Below the pieces are notes generated by a model. The model did no database searches. It worked only from the letters and a program-made list of their open reading frames with translations, and was not told the DNA's origin. A DNA stretch of 64,000 bases from Brachyspira hampsonii (GTDB lineage Bacteria; Spirochaetota; Brachyspiria; Brachyspirales; Brachyspiraceae): assembly GCF_001746205.1 (NCBI RefSeq), contig NZ_MDCO01000001.1:319896-383895 (forward strand), given 5' to 3'. Within the stretch, counting starts at the first letter, position 1; the number at the start of each line of letters is the position of its first letter. Below, in pieces: positions 35,285-44,582 of the stretch. The translations under genes and the position numbers were made by a program.

Positions 35285-36115
35285 TCACTCCAAATTATTT
35301 ATTTGTTCTTTTATTGTAGGTATATTTAATTTACTACATAATTTTTTAATGGATGATAAACTTCTATCACATATAGTATTAGTTATATATGGTTTTATTT
35401 TAAGATTTAAATCATATTTCTTATTAAAATATTCTAACATTTGATATTTGCTTACTATATCTTTAGAATGTATATGAAATAAATCTTCTTCATATAGATT
35501 ATTTTCTATTATTTTCTCACAAATTATTGCATATTGTTTTGTTGTAATACCATTCCAAAAATGATTTAAAAATCCATTTACAGACTTTCCTTTTTGTGAT
35601 TTAGCCCAAGAAATTAAACTAGCATTTTTATGTATTTCTTCACCTATTATACTTGTACGCAATATCATACATTTTCCTCTAGGTTCACCTAAAGATTTAG
35701 ATTTTCCATATTCATCTAATGCATTATGTTCATCAAGCTCATTATATTTACCTTTAAGTCCATCAAAGACACAGTCTGTAGTTATGTGAATAAATTTAAT
35801 ATTATTTTCTTTACACCAATTAGCAGCATTCCATGGTAATATAGAGTTTATAAATATAGAATCTCTCATATTGTTAAACATAAAAGGCTTTATGATACCA
35901 ATACAATTGATAACATAATCAAAATCTATATTAAAATTATTTATATTATCAGTAAGTGAATCAAATTTAATGCCTTTATTTTTATCAAAATTATCAAAAG
36001 CTACTTTCTCATTTCTATATGTAAAATAGACATCATAATTTTTATTTTTTATAAAATGCCTAACAACTGTATTGCCAAGCATCCCTGTTCCACCTAATAT
36101 TAAAATCTTTTTCAT
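35285..36115 (-). CDS. RmlD-like NDP-sugar 4-ketoreductase (WbvR-like)
   Basis: 276 residues. N-terminal Rossmann motif ILGGTGMLGNTVVRHF, then VINCIGIIKP, the strand and Thr region FIHITTDCVFDG and the catalytic YGKSKSLGEP (YxxxK). Its size and RmlD-type fold match WbvR, which reduces the FnlA product to UDP-L-RhaNAc before epimerisation to UDP-L-QuiNAc, rather than the larger bifunctional CapF/WbjC of the L-FucNAc route. Start ATG at 36115 overlaps the preceding glycosyltransferase stop by 4 bp, and its own stop precedes fnlA by a few bases, so the genes are translationally coupled. Confidence 0.85.
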   Translation of the reverse strand: MKKILILGGTGMLGNTVVRHFIKNKNYDVYFTYRNEKVAFDNFDKNKGIKFDSLTDNINNFNIDFDYVINCIGIIKPFMFNNMRDSIFINSILPWNAANWCKENNIKFIHITTDCVFDGLKGKYNELDEHNALDEYGKSKSLGEPRGKCMILRTSIIGEEIHKNASLISWAKSQKGKSVNGFLNHFWNGITTKQYAIICEKIIENNLYEEDLFHIHSKDIVSKYQMLEYFNKKYDLNLKIKPYITNTICDRSLSSIKKLCSKLNIPTIKEQINNLE

Positions 36116-38388
36116 TTTGCTTTCTTCTTAATTGTAATTTTTATTCCTAAAATATTGATAATAAAATATTTTTTATTGTTTATAATATAAATTCCAAATA
36201 TATTATTACTATTAATTGGTGAATTATTAATATAATAATTATTACTTGTATTATTATTAACATTATTATTATTAACATTATTATTATTAACATTATTATT
36301 AACATTATCAATATAATCTTTCATTAATTTTTCTTTTACTTTCTCTATATAATTTTGCTTAAGTTGTTTTATAATTAAGCCATATTCATTGTCTATTTTA
36401 TGTTCACTTATTGTTTTTTTATATACTTCAATTGTTCTATCAATATAAATATCTTTATTATAGTTCTTTATAGCAAAATCTAATGATTTTTTACCTCTTT
36501 CTTTTACTTCATTTAAATTATCTATAAAGTACTGCAATTTGTTAGTATATTCTTCTTCTCTACAGGCTAATCCACATTCTGGAGAATTTATAACTTCAGG
36601 TAAAGATGTACCTTCAATAGAAAGAACCATTTTACCACAACTCATAGCTTCTATTGCCATAGCTCCAAAAGCTTCTTGTCTGGAAGGCATCAAAAATATA
36701 TCGCATGCTTGATATAATTTAGCTATAAAATTATCATCCTTTATCCAATTATAGAATTTTATATTATAATTGCTTTCTAAATCCTTAAATTTATCAATTT
36801 CAAATCCCAATATAATTAATGATATTTGACTATTTGTTTTTATATTTTTTAAAGCTTTTTTTATAATATCAGCACCTTTTAAAGGACCTGCATCTGCCCT
36901 AAACATCAATGTGATTGAATTTTCAGGTATTTCTAATTCTCTTTTAGCTTCATTAATATCTCTAGGCTTAAATATATTTTGATTAATACCATATGGAATT
37001 CTATATATTTTTTTATCTTTCCATATAGGCGATTCTTTTAATTTATCTTCCATCCATTTTGAGGCAACAATTGCTACTATATTAGAATCTTTTATAGCTT
37101 GTTTTTTAATTTCAAATTTAAATGCTGTATCATCATTTTCAATTATAAATGGTTTATCTAAGTAATCACAGTCATAACAATGGTCTTTCCATTTTTCACA
37201 ATCAAAATGATAAACACAATGTCCCCCCAGTACCCATGGATCATGAATAGACCATATTATAGGTTTTAATTTACTCATAATTGGCAGATAATTTAAATCA
37301 ATTATATTATTGAGAGCATTATGTATTATATGCATATGAATTAATTCAGAATGAAGAAAAAATTCACTCTTTATAAAATTTTCAGTATTAGGTATATTCA
37401 TAATATCAAAATATTTGTGTGTATGTATATCATCAGAATCTTTTATTGATGTTAAATAATCAGAGTCTATATTTCTATCTCTTAAATATAAATGTAAATC
37501 ATAACCATTAAATTTATTTCCTATAAGATCTGTAACATTAATTTGTATATTTTTCATAACTTTTTTATGTACATAGTCTAAAGCTATTGTATATCCAACT
37601 GTATTATAAAATTCTGCCACTTCTGTATAAAAGTCTAGTTTAGTTTTTGCCAATAATGTGAAATCATCTTCTGTGAAATTTTCCATTATAGAAATAAATA
37701 ATTTTGAATATTCTATATTTCTTTTTTCCCCTGCTCTCATTCCTTGACTTGTAGATACATGCCTTGCTTTAATTAATATTTGACTCACTAATTTATGAGG
37801 AAAAATTTTAAAAAGCCTATAAAAAAATTCAAAATCTTGAGCTATTAATACTTTTTCATCAAATAAACCTACTTTATCAAAACAAGTTTTAGCTATCAAT
37901 AATGTACATCCATGTGTTTGATTATATATTATAGGATGTAACATTGATTTAGCTCTTGGGGGATAAGCATTAATATGATCTATATAATTTGTTTTATATA
38001 CCGTTTCATATTTTTCATTTATTCCTTCTACATCCGCCATTATAACAGTTTCTTTATTATCTAATTTTGATAACTCCTCAACTTCTATTTTTATTTTATC
38101 AGGATAATACATATCATCATGTGAAAGCCAAGAAAAATAATCTCCTTTCATATTTTTTATTGCCAAATTTAAAGCTGTTGACGTACCACCATTTTCTTTA
38201 TAGAAATATCTTACTTTATCTCCATAAGATTTTACTATTTCTTCTGTATTATCACTTGATCCATCATTTACTACTATTATTTCTATGTTGTTATAAGTTT
38301 GTGCCAATGCACTATCTATTGCCTCTTTAACATAATTACTGCCATTATATACTGGTATAACTATTGAAACTAATGGATTAAAATTCAT
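36112..38388 (-). CDS. Two-domain glycosyltransferase (GT2 plus GT4) with Asn-rich linker
   Basis: 758 residues. The N-terminal GT2 domain (PLVSIVIPVYNGSNYVKEAID, NDGSSDNTEEIV, SHDDMYYPDKI) occupies about 1-230. The C-terminal GT-B domain (about 320-680) has MFRADAGPLKGADIIKKALK and the donor-binding MPSRQEAFGAMAIEAMSCGK and SLPEVINSPECGL segments of GT4 enzymes. It probably adds two sugars in sequence. An Asn-rich linker with VNNN repeats follows, then a terminal NILGIKITIKKK motif shared with other transferases of this island. Its start overlaps the preceding gene by 4 bp. Confidence 0.9.
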   Translation of the reverse strand: MNFNPLVSIVIPVYNGSNYVKEAIDSALAQTYNNIEIIVVNDGSSDNTEEIVKSYGDKVRYFYKENGGTSTALNLAIKNMKGDYFSWLSHDDMYYPDKIKIEVEELSKLDNKETVIMADVEGINEKYETVYKTNYIDHINAYPPRAKSMLHPIIYNQTHGCTLLIAKTCFDKVGLFDEKVLIAQDFEFFYRLFKIFPHKLVSQILIKARHVSTSQGMRAGEKRNIEYSKLFISIMENFTEDDFTLLAKTKLDFYTEVAEFYNTVGYTIALDYVHKKVMKNIQINVTDLIGNKFNGYDLHLYLRDRNIDSDYLTSIKDSDDIHTHKYFDIMNIPNTENFIKSEFFLHSELIHMHIIHNALNNIIDLNYLPIMSKLKPIIWSIHDPWVLGGHCVYHFDCEKWKDHCYDCDYLDKPFIIENDDTAFKFEIKKQAIKDSNIVAIVASKWMEDKLKESPIWKDKKIYRIPYGINQNIFKPRDINEAKRELEIPENSITLMFRADAGPLKGADIIKKALKNIKTNSQISLIILGFEIDKFKDLESNYNIKFYNWIKDDNFIAKLYQACDIFLMPSRQEAFGAMAIEAMSCGKMVLSIEGTSLPEVINSPECGLACREEEYTNKLQYFIDNLNEVKERGKKSLDFAIKNYNKDIYIDRTIEVYKKTISEHKIDNEYGLIIKQLKQNYIEKVKEKLMKDYIDNVNNNVNNNNVNNNNVNNNTSNNYYINNSPINSNNIFGIYIINNKKYFIINILGIKITIKKKAK
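36250..36306 (-). repeat. Short tandem repeat encoding VNNN(N) units
   Basis: Near-tandem 12- and 15-bp units (reading attattattaac with an extra att on plus) give VNNN/VNNNN on the minus strand. All units are multiples of three, so length changes would not shift frame. Confidence 0.75.
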
Positions 38389-39488
38389 ACTTTTTCTCCT
38401 GTATTATTAGATGATAATCTATCAAATTCTTTTTTTATATCTATATTATGTTGTTCTGTGAAGACTAGTCCGTCAGTTTGATTTAGAATAATATTATTTT
38501 TTATACATAAGTATTCTAATAGAGCTGCCATATCTGTAACTTTTTTATCATTCATATTCCATTTAGATGGAGGTTTTGGAAATGAATGTTCTGCATTCAT
38601 TTCTGGAGCTAGAATAATATTTTTTACACCAGCCCATTTGCATTTTTTTACAAAACCTATTATATCATTTTCATTTGCATTCCACTCAAATAAAATATAT
38701 TTAGCTTGTACTCTGTCTGGAAATTTGCAATATTTTTTAATATTATTCCAAACAATATCAAATTTATCTACACCTTTAATTTTTTTAAATGTTTCTGGTG
38801 TACCAGAATCAACAGAAATTCTAACTTCAATATTTCCATTTTCTAAACCATTCATAATATTTTCAGAAAATATTATTCCTGTAGTATTAATAAATTGATT
38901 ATAACCAAAGCTTGAAATATTTTTAATATTGTCTTCAAAATATTTACTAACTGTAGGTCCCCCCCCCCCCCAAGCAACATGTGCATGAGGAATTACCATA
39001 TTCATATCTCTAAAATATTGTATTGCTTCTTCAGCATTATATTGCATATCTGTATTTTTATGCTCTAGAAAACAATAAGCACAATTAATATGACATTTTG
39101 TATAATGTGCTATTGTAAATAGTTCTATTTGTTCTGATAATTTATATTTTGGAAATATTTTTTTTACTAAATTTCTACATCCTGTACATGGATTATTATC
39201 CTTTTGCATATCTTCTAATACTTCATCTAATTTTTGTATATACTTAGATAAGTTCAGTCGTTCTTCATTATAAGGTTTTAAGTTTTTTATTGGTCTTCCT
39301 TCACAACAAAAAGTTATTGTATTATAGCTAAATAATATCCATTTAGTGAATACATCGCAGTGCCAAATTTCTTTTCCTTCCCATTTTTTATTAAAGTTAA
39401 CTATTGATATTTTTTCAGGATATTTTTTTAATTCTTCTGACTCTAAATTTGATAGTTTATTTTTTTTAAATAAATCAAATAATTTCAT
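38385..39488 (-). CDS. Radical SAM enzyme with N-terminal SPASM-like cysteines and a G13 tract
   Basis: About 367 residues from the ATG at 39488, with GGAGG 10 bp upstream; an upstream TTG at 39506 lies within that ribosome site. The radical SAM core is CHINCAYCF (about 131-138). Cysteines before it (ITFCCEGRP near 60, NPCTGCRNL near 101) look like a SPASM/twitch cluster placed N-terminally, as in the plus-strand relatives at 55586, 57050 and 58262. The SAM-binding segment, normally GGGEPT, is written WGGGGPTV because of a G13 run, so the usual Glu is lost in this copy. Frame is open at G13; 12 or 14 would truncate the protein. The substrate is probably a sugar or sugar-linked group, but this is not established. 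Confidence 0.8.
   Translation of the reverse strand: MKLFDLFKKNKLSNLESEELKKYPEKISIVNFNKKWEGKEIWHCDVFTKWILFSYNTITFCCEGRPIKNLKPYNEERLNLSKYIQKLDEVLEDMQKDNNPCTGCRNLVKKIFPKYKLSEQIELFTIAHYTKCHINCAYCFLEHKNTDMQYNAEEAIQYFRDMNMVIPHAHVAWGGGGPTVSKYFEDNIKNISSFGYNQFINTTGIIFSENIMNGLENGNIEVRISVDSGTPETFKKIKGVDKFDIVWNNIKKYCKFPDRVQAKYILFEWNANENDIIGFVKKCKWAGVKNIILAPEMNAEHSFPKPPSKWNMNDKKVTDMAALLEYLCIKNNIILNQTDGLVFTEQHNIDIKKEFDRLSSNNTGEKV
38959..38971 (-). repeat. G13 homopolymer inside the radical SAM gene
   Basis: Thirteen C on plus (G on the coding strand) in a genome where runs of G are otherwise rare. It encodes W-G-G-G-G of the SAM-binding segment. Runs of this length are prone to slipped-strand change. Confidence 0.95.
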
Positions 39489-39493
39489 TTTTA

Positions 39494-40612
39494 TTATTTC
39501 CTCCAAATATTATCATTAATGTATTCAGTATATCCAAGTATTATTCTAACTACTTTCATAGATAAGTTATCAACATCATAATCTTCTACAGTTTTTGGCA
39601 TCATATTATTTTTATATTGTTCCGTAACAACTTCAACAGCTTTTAATACTCTATCTTTTTTATATCCGCACATTATTAATGTACCTTCGTCATTACCTTC
39701 AGGTCTTTCATGAGCATTTCTTATAGTTACTGCAGGAAATTTTAATAAAGAACTTTCTTCTGTTATTGTACCACTATCCGAAAGAGTACAGAAAGAATTT
39801 TTTTGTAATGCTATATAATCAAAAAATCCAAATGGTTTAGAAAAAATAATATTATTGTGAACTTTAATGTTTTTTAATTTATCTAAAAGTCTTCTAGTTC
39901 TAGGATGAGTTGAAAATATTATTTTATAATCATATTTTTCAGATAATGCATTTAATGATTCTATTAAAGATCTTAAATTAGCTTCTATATCAACAACTTC
40001 TTCTCTATGCGAACTAACTACAAAATATTTATTTTTCTCTAATGATAATTTATCCAATATATTTGAATTATTAATTTTATCTTTATATATTTCAAATATT
40101 TCTTTCATAGAAGAACCAATTTTAATAATTCTTTCAGAGGCTATACCTTCTCTTTGTAAATAATGTCTAGCCTGTTCAGTAATTACTAAATTAATATCTG
40201 CTAAATGATCTACTATTTTTCTATTTATTTCCTCAGGAACTCTTTCATCAAAACATCTGTTTCCAGCTTCCATATGAAATACAGGTATCTTTTTTCTTTT
40301 TGCTGGTATTATAGAAAGACATGAGTTAGTATCACCATATAAAAGTAATGCATCAGGTTTTTCTTTTTCCATAACTTCATCAGAATTTGCTATAATATTT
40401 CCTATCGTTTTTGATAATGTTGAATCAGCAACATTTAGAAAGTAATCAGGTTTTCTTAATTCCAAATCATTGAAAAAGACTTCATTAAGTTCATAATCAA
40501 AATTTTGTCCGGTATGAACTAATATATGATCAGTATATTTATCTAATTCTTTTATAACTTGTGTAAGTTTTATTATTTCAGGTCTGGTACCAAGTATAGT
40601 CATTACTTTCAT
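39494..40612 (-). CDS. fnlC: UDP-HexNAc C2 epimerase (FnlC/WbjD/WbvD type)
   Basis: 372 residues. The start MKVMTILGTRPEIIKLTQVIKEL, HTGQNFDYELNEVFFNDL, LYGDTNSCLSIIPAKR, HMEAGNRCFDERVPEEINRK and TLSDSGTITEESSLL are typical of WecB-fold 2-epimerases of the FnlC branch. It completes the set that starts with FnlA: epimerising UDP-L-RhaNAc to UDP-L-QuiNAc, or UDP-L-PneNAc to UDP-L-FucNAc. Two genes (a radical SAM gene and the dual glycosyltransferase) lie between it and the other members, but all are in one operon-like run. Confidence 0.9.
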   Translation of the reverse strand: MKVMTILGTRPEIIKLTQVIKELDKYTDHILVHTGQNFDYELNEVFFNDLELRKPDYFLNVADSTLSKTIGNIIANSDEVMEKEKPDALLLYGDTNSCLSIIPAKRKKIPVFHMEAGNRCFDERVPEEINRKIVDHLADINLVITEQARHYLQREGIASERIIKIGSSMKEIFEIYKDKINNSNILDKLSLEKNKYFVVSSHREEVVDIEANLRSLIESLNALSEKYDYKIIFSTHPRTRRLLDKLKNIKVHNNIIFSKPFGFFDYIALQKNSFCTLSDSGTITEESSLLKFPAVTIRNAHERPEGNDEGTLIMCGYKKDRVLKAVEVVTEQYKNNMMPKTVEDYDVDNLSMKVVRIILGYTEYINDNIWRK

Positions 40613-42378
40613 TTCTTTTTCCTGTTTTTGTTTAGTAATAGATATAATAATAAAAATATTCTATAGAAAATTTTTTTACTTCTTTTTAAAGTTATTCTTA
40701 TGTTGAAGATGTTTATGTATAAATAACTTACATTAAACTCTATTTTGAATAGATGGCATGTACTTTTTTTATCTAAATTTTTTAATGAGTAGTATTTCAA
40801 AAATTTACTTCTGTATAAATAAAAATTATCTAATAATATATAATCTTTAAATCTATCTACTATATATTTATTCTCATTAATTTCATTTTCTACTTTGATA
40901 TAATAATTTGTATTTTGCAAATCATCAGTATAATAGAAAAAGTATTTATTTATAAATTTCATTTTTCCATAAAAAGATAACTGCATAATAATATTATAGT
41001 CATTGTCATATATCATATTTATTTTTTCAAATACTTTTCTTTTTATAAGCATGCTGCATAATGGTATATATATTGGATTATCCCAGAAATATAACATATC
41101 TTCAAATTGTTTATCTTCATTAAAATTTAACGATTCTAATTTTGGGTATATTTTCTTATTATTTTTCTCAAAATAATAATTTGAATATGATATATCTATA
41201 GACGGATCTTCTATAAATTCATTAAATTGTGAATGTAATTTATCTTTGAGTAAAATTTCATTATTATTTATAAATTGTACAAAATTCCCATCTATTATAT
41301 CTAAAATATTATTATTTTTCTCAGGATTAAAAATTTTATACTCCATATTAAAATTAACATTCAACTTATTGTTTGTTATAAATATTATTTCTATGTTATT
41401 ATAATTTTGATCTATAATAGAATTAATAATAGAATTAATATTATCATAATCTCTATTATAAATATTAATAATGATAGAGATTTTATTATTATTGGAATAA
41501 TATTGCTTATTATCTTCTTTATATATTTCAAGTTCAGTATTTATAAAGTCTATCAATTTATCATAAACAGAATTTTGCATTCTGTTTTTTATTTTATTAA
41601 GAACATTATATCTATTAAAAAATATACTTTGATATTCATCATCATTTATATTTTTTAGGATATTAATCCACAGTTTATTTCCTTCATTTCTCAATAAATC
41701 TTTTTTTGAATTACTATCTTGTTTTTTATGGATTCTATATTGCAATAAAACTTTAGGTATATATTTAACTTTATATCCATGTTTGAACATTCTAAACCAA
41801 AAATCATAATCCTGCACGCATAAAAGATTTTCATTAAAGAAACCAACATTAGAAAAAACAACTTTAGGAATTAGTAATGTACATCCGCCAATATCAGAAA
41901 GTAATATAGAATAAAAATTATTGTTTAATCTTCTATATTCTGTTTTAGATGAATTTTCAAATGCTGTTATAAGTTCTAGTTTTTCATTAACAAATTCAAA
42001 ACCAGAATATATTACTGTTTTTTCATCAGTATTTTTTAATTCGTTTACTTCTTCTTCAATTTTATTAGGATAGTAAATATCATCATGTGATAACCAAGAT
42101 ATATAATCCCCTTTTGCTGCTTTTATGGCACAATTTAATGCACTGGATACTCCTCCATTATCTTTATAAATATAAGTTATTTTACTTGAAAAGTTATTGA
42201 TAATATTTGCTGTATTATCTTTAGAACCATCATCAACTACTATCACTTCTATGTTTCTATAAGTTTGATTAAGAGCACTACTTATAGAATCTTCTATGTA
42301 ATTTTCACCATTGTAAACAGGTATTATTATTGATATTAAAGGATTAGATTTTATCACAATATCATCCTCGCTTTTCAA
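40609..42378 (-). CDS. Glycosyltransferase with two GT2-like domains
   Basis: 589 residues. The first domain (about 12-240) is a full GT2: PLISIIIPVYNGENYIEDSIS, VDDGSKDNTANII, SHDDIYYPNKIEEE and FRMFKHGYKVKYIP. The second (about 300-500) begins KISIIINIYNRDYDNINSII but lacks a clear D-x-D, so it may be inactive or recognise an acceptor. The C-terminus carries LYINIFNIRITLKRSKK, a version of the shared G-I-K-I-type tail, then a hydrophobic stretch (IFYRIFLLLYLLLN) near the membrane. It overlaps the next gene by 4 bp. Its first 230 residues closely resemble the GT2 domain of 36112. Confidence 0.88.
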   Translation of the reverse strand: MKSEDDIVIKSNPLISIIIPVYNGENYIEDSISSALNQTYRNIEVIVVDDGSKDNTANIINNFSSKITYIYKDNGGVSSALNCAIKAAKGDYISWLSHDDIYYPNKIEEEVNELKNTDEKTVIYSGFEFVNEKLELITAFENSSKTEYRRLNNNFYSILLSDIGGCTLLIPKVVFSNVGFFNENLLCVQDYDFWFRMFKHGYKVKYIPKVLLQYRIHKKQDSNSKKDLLRNEGNKLWINILKNINDDEYQSIFFNRYNVLNKIKNRMQNSVYDKLIDFINTELEIYKEDNKQYYSNNNKISIIINIYNRDYDNINSIINSIIDQNYNNIEIIFITNNKLNVNFNMEYKIFNPEKNNNILDIIDGNFVQFINNNEILLKDKLHSQFNEFIEDPSIDISYSNYYFEKNNKKIYPKLESLNFNEDKQFEDMLYFWDNPIYIPLCSMLIKRKVFEKINMIYDNDYNIIMQLSFYGKMKFINKYFFYYTDDLQNTNYYIKVENEINENKYIVDRFKDYILLDNFYLYRSKFLKYYSLKNLDKKSTCHLFKIEFNVSYLYINIFNIRITLKRSKKIFYRIFLLLYLLLNKNRKKK

Positions 42379-43570
42379 TTACAAAATTAAATCCTAAAAG
42401 ATTTATTTTTGTATTTTCGTTTGAAAATTGTATAGAAAACAGAATTCTCAATATATTACTAAAAGTTATAACTACGGGGGTAGTATAATTTTTATTATTC
42501 TTAATATTTATATTAATACCGAATATTCTAATATTTGTGTAAAATCCATCTAATATTATAGAGAAAAAATAAGGTAATAGTTTATTATTTATAACTTTTA
42601 GTCTTTCTTCTGTTTTTAAATAATAATTATAATGATATTTATATTTATTGTATTCTTCTAAAAAATCTTTATCAAAGTATTTATTTAATATAGATATGTA
42701 TTCATTATTATTATTAATCTTATATAATAAAAATTTATATTGATTGTATGCTAATTTCATGTAATCATATTTATATAAAATATTATCATTCATTTTTATC
42801 AAAAAATTATAAAACTCATCTAATGAATTTCTTGAATCCATACACATTTTATTAAATTTTTCTTCTGTTAGATAATCTGTAGTTTTATTGCTATAGCTTA
42901 TATCACAATAATATATATATAATTCATCATAAATAGCTTTATATGTTTTAGCAAAATAGAAAAAGATTAAACATTGCAGCATATCTTCAGCAAATGTTAT
43001 ATGACTATCAGGTATATAGATAATAGCCTTTTTTACTATGGAAGATTTAAAAAATTTTGCCCATACATTATGGGATATTTTTTCATTTAGAACTTCATTT
43101 AGCAAATAATTATTATCTATATTGCTTCTCTTAGTTGAAAGATACCAAGAAACTCTTTTTTCTTCTTTTAATTTTTCTTTTTTATTTGGATTTGACGATA
43201 CAGATCTTACACTAAATTGAATTACATCATAATCATTATCTTTTATAGTCTTAAATACATTTTCTAATGCATTTAAATTTAATTCATCATCCGGATCTAT
43301 ATATGTTATATAATAACCTCTAGCCTCTATACTTCCAGTTTTTCTTGCTGATAATGTACCTTTATTTTGTTCATGCCTTATATATATTATTCTATTATCA
43401 TTATATGAATTTATAATTTCTTCACAATTACCATTAGAACAATCATTAACTATTATTATTTCAAATTTGGTAAATGTCTGATTTATAATACTGTTTATAC
43501 ACCTTTTTAAATATTTTTCAGTATTATACACAGGTATAATTATTGAAAAGAAACAATTAATTTTGCACAT
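42362..43570 (-). CDS. Family 2 glycosyltransferase
   Basis: 402 residues. FFSIIIPVYNTEKYLKRCINSII, VNDCSNGNCEEII, RKTGSIEARGYYITYIDPDDEL are standard GT2 motifs with the D-P-D-D metal site. The C-terminal part has two copies of the short beta tail (IRIFGININIKNNK and INLLGFNFVIEKRG). It is the first gene of the left-running arm, starting at the divergent control region, and overlaps the next gene by 17 bp. Confidence 0.9.
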   Translation of the reverse strand: MCKINCFFSIIIPVYNTEKYLKRCINSIINQTFTKFEIIIVNDCSNGNCEEIINSYNDNRIIYIRHEQNKGTLSARKTGSIEARGYYITYIDPDDELNLNALENVFKTIKDNDYDVIQFSVRSVSSNPNKKEKLKEEKRVSWYLSTKRSNIDNNYLLNEVLNEKISHNVWAKFFKSSIVKKAIIYIPDSHITFAEDMLQCLIFFYFAKTYKAIYDELYIYYCDISYSNKTTDYLTEEKFNKMCMDSRNSLDEFYNFLIKMNDNILYKYDYMKLAYNQYKFLLYKINNNNEYISILNKYFDKDFLEEYNKYKYHYNYYLKTEERLKVINNKLLPYFFSIILDGFYTNIRIFGININIKNNKNYTTPVVITFSNILRILFSIQFSNENTKINLLGFNFVIEKRG

Positions 43571-43617
43571 ATAAACCTTAAATTAACATAATTATAATTA
43601 TCAGAAAATGATATTGA

Positions 43618-43666
43618 TTATAATTAAATATAGTTATAATAAATATGAAATTATATTTAATTATAA
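43618..43666. repeat. Inverted repeat between the divergent arms
   Basis: TTATAATTAAATATA (43618-43632) and its perfect complement (43652-43666), 19 nt apart. Possible binding site for a dimeric regulator. Confidence 0.7.
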
Positions 43667-43690
43667 GTAATAAAATATATTGTTTATTTC

Positions 43691-43718
43691 TTGACATTTA
43701 TATTTTATAAGTTATAAT
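43691..43718 (+). promoter_or_regulatory. Consensus promoter of the rfbF arm
   Basis: TTGACA (43691-43696), 16-bp spacer, TATAAT (43713-43718), both at full consensus, about 73 bp before rfbF. Confidence 0.85.
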
Positions 43719-43740
43719 AATTCAATTAGTTGAATTATTA
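43715..43740 (+). promoter_or_regulatory. Inverted repeat over the -10 and start of transcription
   Basis: TAATAATTCAA and TTGAATTATTA pair perfectly (11 bp) with a 4-nt loop. It overlaps the -10 and the expected transcription start, so it may act as an operator or a 5' hairpin in the mRNA. Confidence 0.65.
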
Positions 43741-43790
43741 ATATTATAATTCCACTAATTATAATTATGTTTATAGTATGAGGTTAATTA

Positions 43791-44582
43791 ATGAAGGCTG
43801 TTATATTAGCTGGAGGTCTTGGTACAAGGTTAGGTGAAGAGACAACAATAAGACCAAAGCCTTTAGTAGAAATAGGCGGAAGGCCAATTATATGGCATAT
43901 AATGAAATATTATTCATATTTTGGAATTAATAATTTTGTAGTACTTCTTGGATATAAAGGCTATATGATTAAGGAGTTTTTTGATAATTATAGAAGACAT
44001 TTATATGATATGAAAATAGATTTTAAAAATAATAATTCTATTTCATTAAAAAAAGATAAAAATTCTTTTGAAGAAGAAAATTGGGTTATAGAGCTTGTAG
44101 ATACAGGTGAAAGTACTATGACAGGTGGAAGGTTAAAGAAGGCTTACCAATATCTAAAAGATGAGCCAAGTTTCTGTTTTACTTATGGCGATGGAGTTTC
44201 AAATATTAATATAAAAGATGAAATTGAGTTTCATAATAAGCATAAAAAAATAGCTACTGTTGGAGCGGTTTATCCTCCTGCTAGATTTGGTGCTTTAAAA
44301 ATAGAAAGTGATAATAGTGTATCAAATTTTATAGAAAAACCTAGAGGAGATAATGCATATATAAGCGGAGGATTTTTTGTATTAAATAATGATATTTTTA
44401 ATTATTTAGGAGATGATAGTACAGTATTTGAACAGGAACCTTTAAGAAAATTATCTAGTGATAATGAGCTTATGGCTTTTAGACATGAAGGTTTTTGGCA
44501 GTGTATGGATACTCAAAGAGATAAATCTATACTAGAAGAAATGTGGAATAAAGGCAATGCTCCATGGAAACTTTGGGAATAA
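43791..44582 (+). CDS. rfbF: Glucose-1-phosphate cytidylyltransferase
   Basis: 263 residues, full length. AVILAGGLGTRLGEETTIRPKPLVEIGGRPIIWHIMKYYS is the nucleotidyltransferase P-loop and substrate region of RfbF/AscA, and FTYGDGVSNINI and GFWQCMDTQRDKSILEEMW are also diagnostic. It makes CDP-glucose from CTP and glucose 1-phosphate, the first step to CDP-3,6-dideoxyhexoses. First gene of the right arm, with a consensus promoter; the next gene overlaps it by 19 bp. Confidence 0.95.
   Translation: MKAVILAGGLGTRLGEETTIRPKPLVEIGGRPIIWHIMKYYSYFGINNFVVLLGYKGYMIKEFFDNYRRHLYDMKIDFKNNNSISLKKDKNSFEEENWVIELVDTGESTMTGGRLKKAYQYLKDEPSFCFTYGDGVSNINIKDEIEFHNKHKKIATVGAVYPPARFGALKIESDNSVSNFIEKPRGDNAYISGGFFVLNNDIFNYLGDDSTVFEQEPLRKLSSDNELMAFRHEGFWQCMDTQRDKSILEEMWNKGNAPWKLWE

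Larger units (their letters stand above)
43571..43790. promoter_or_regulatory. Divergent control region of the polysaccharide island
   Basis: 220 bp between the two arms of the island. It holds a perfect 15-bp-arm inverted repeat (43618-43632 with 43652-43666), a consensus promoter for the right arm (43691-43718) and a second perfect inverted repeat over its start site (43715-43740). The promoter for the left arm is less clear. Confidence 0.7.
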
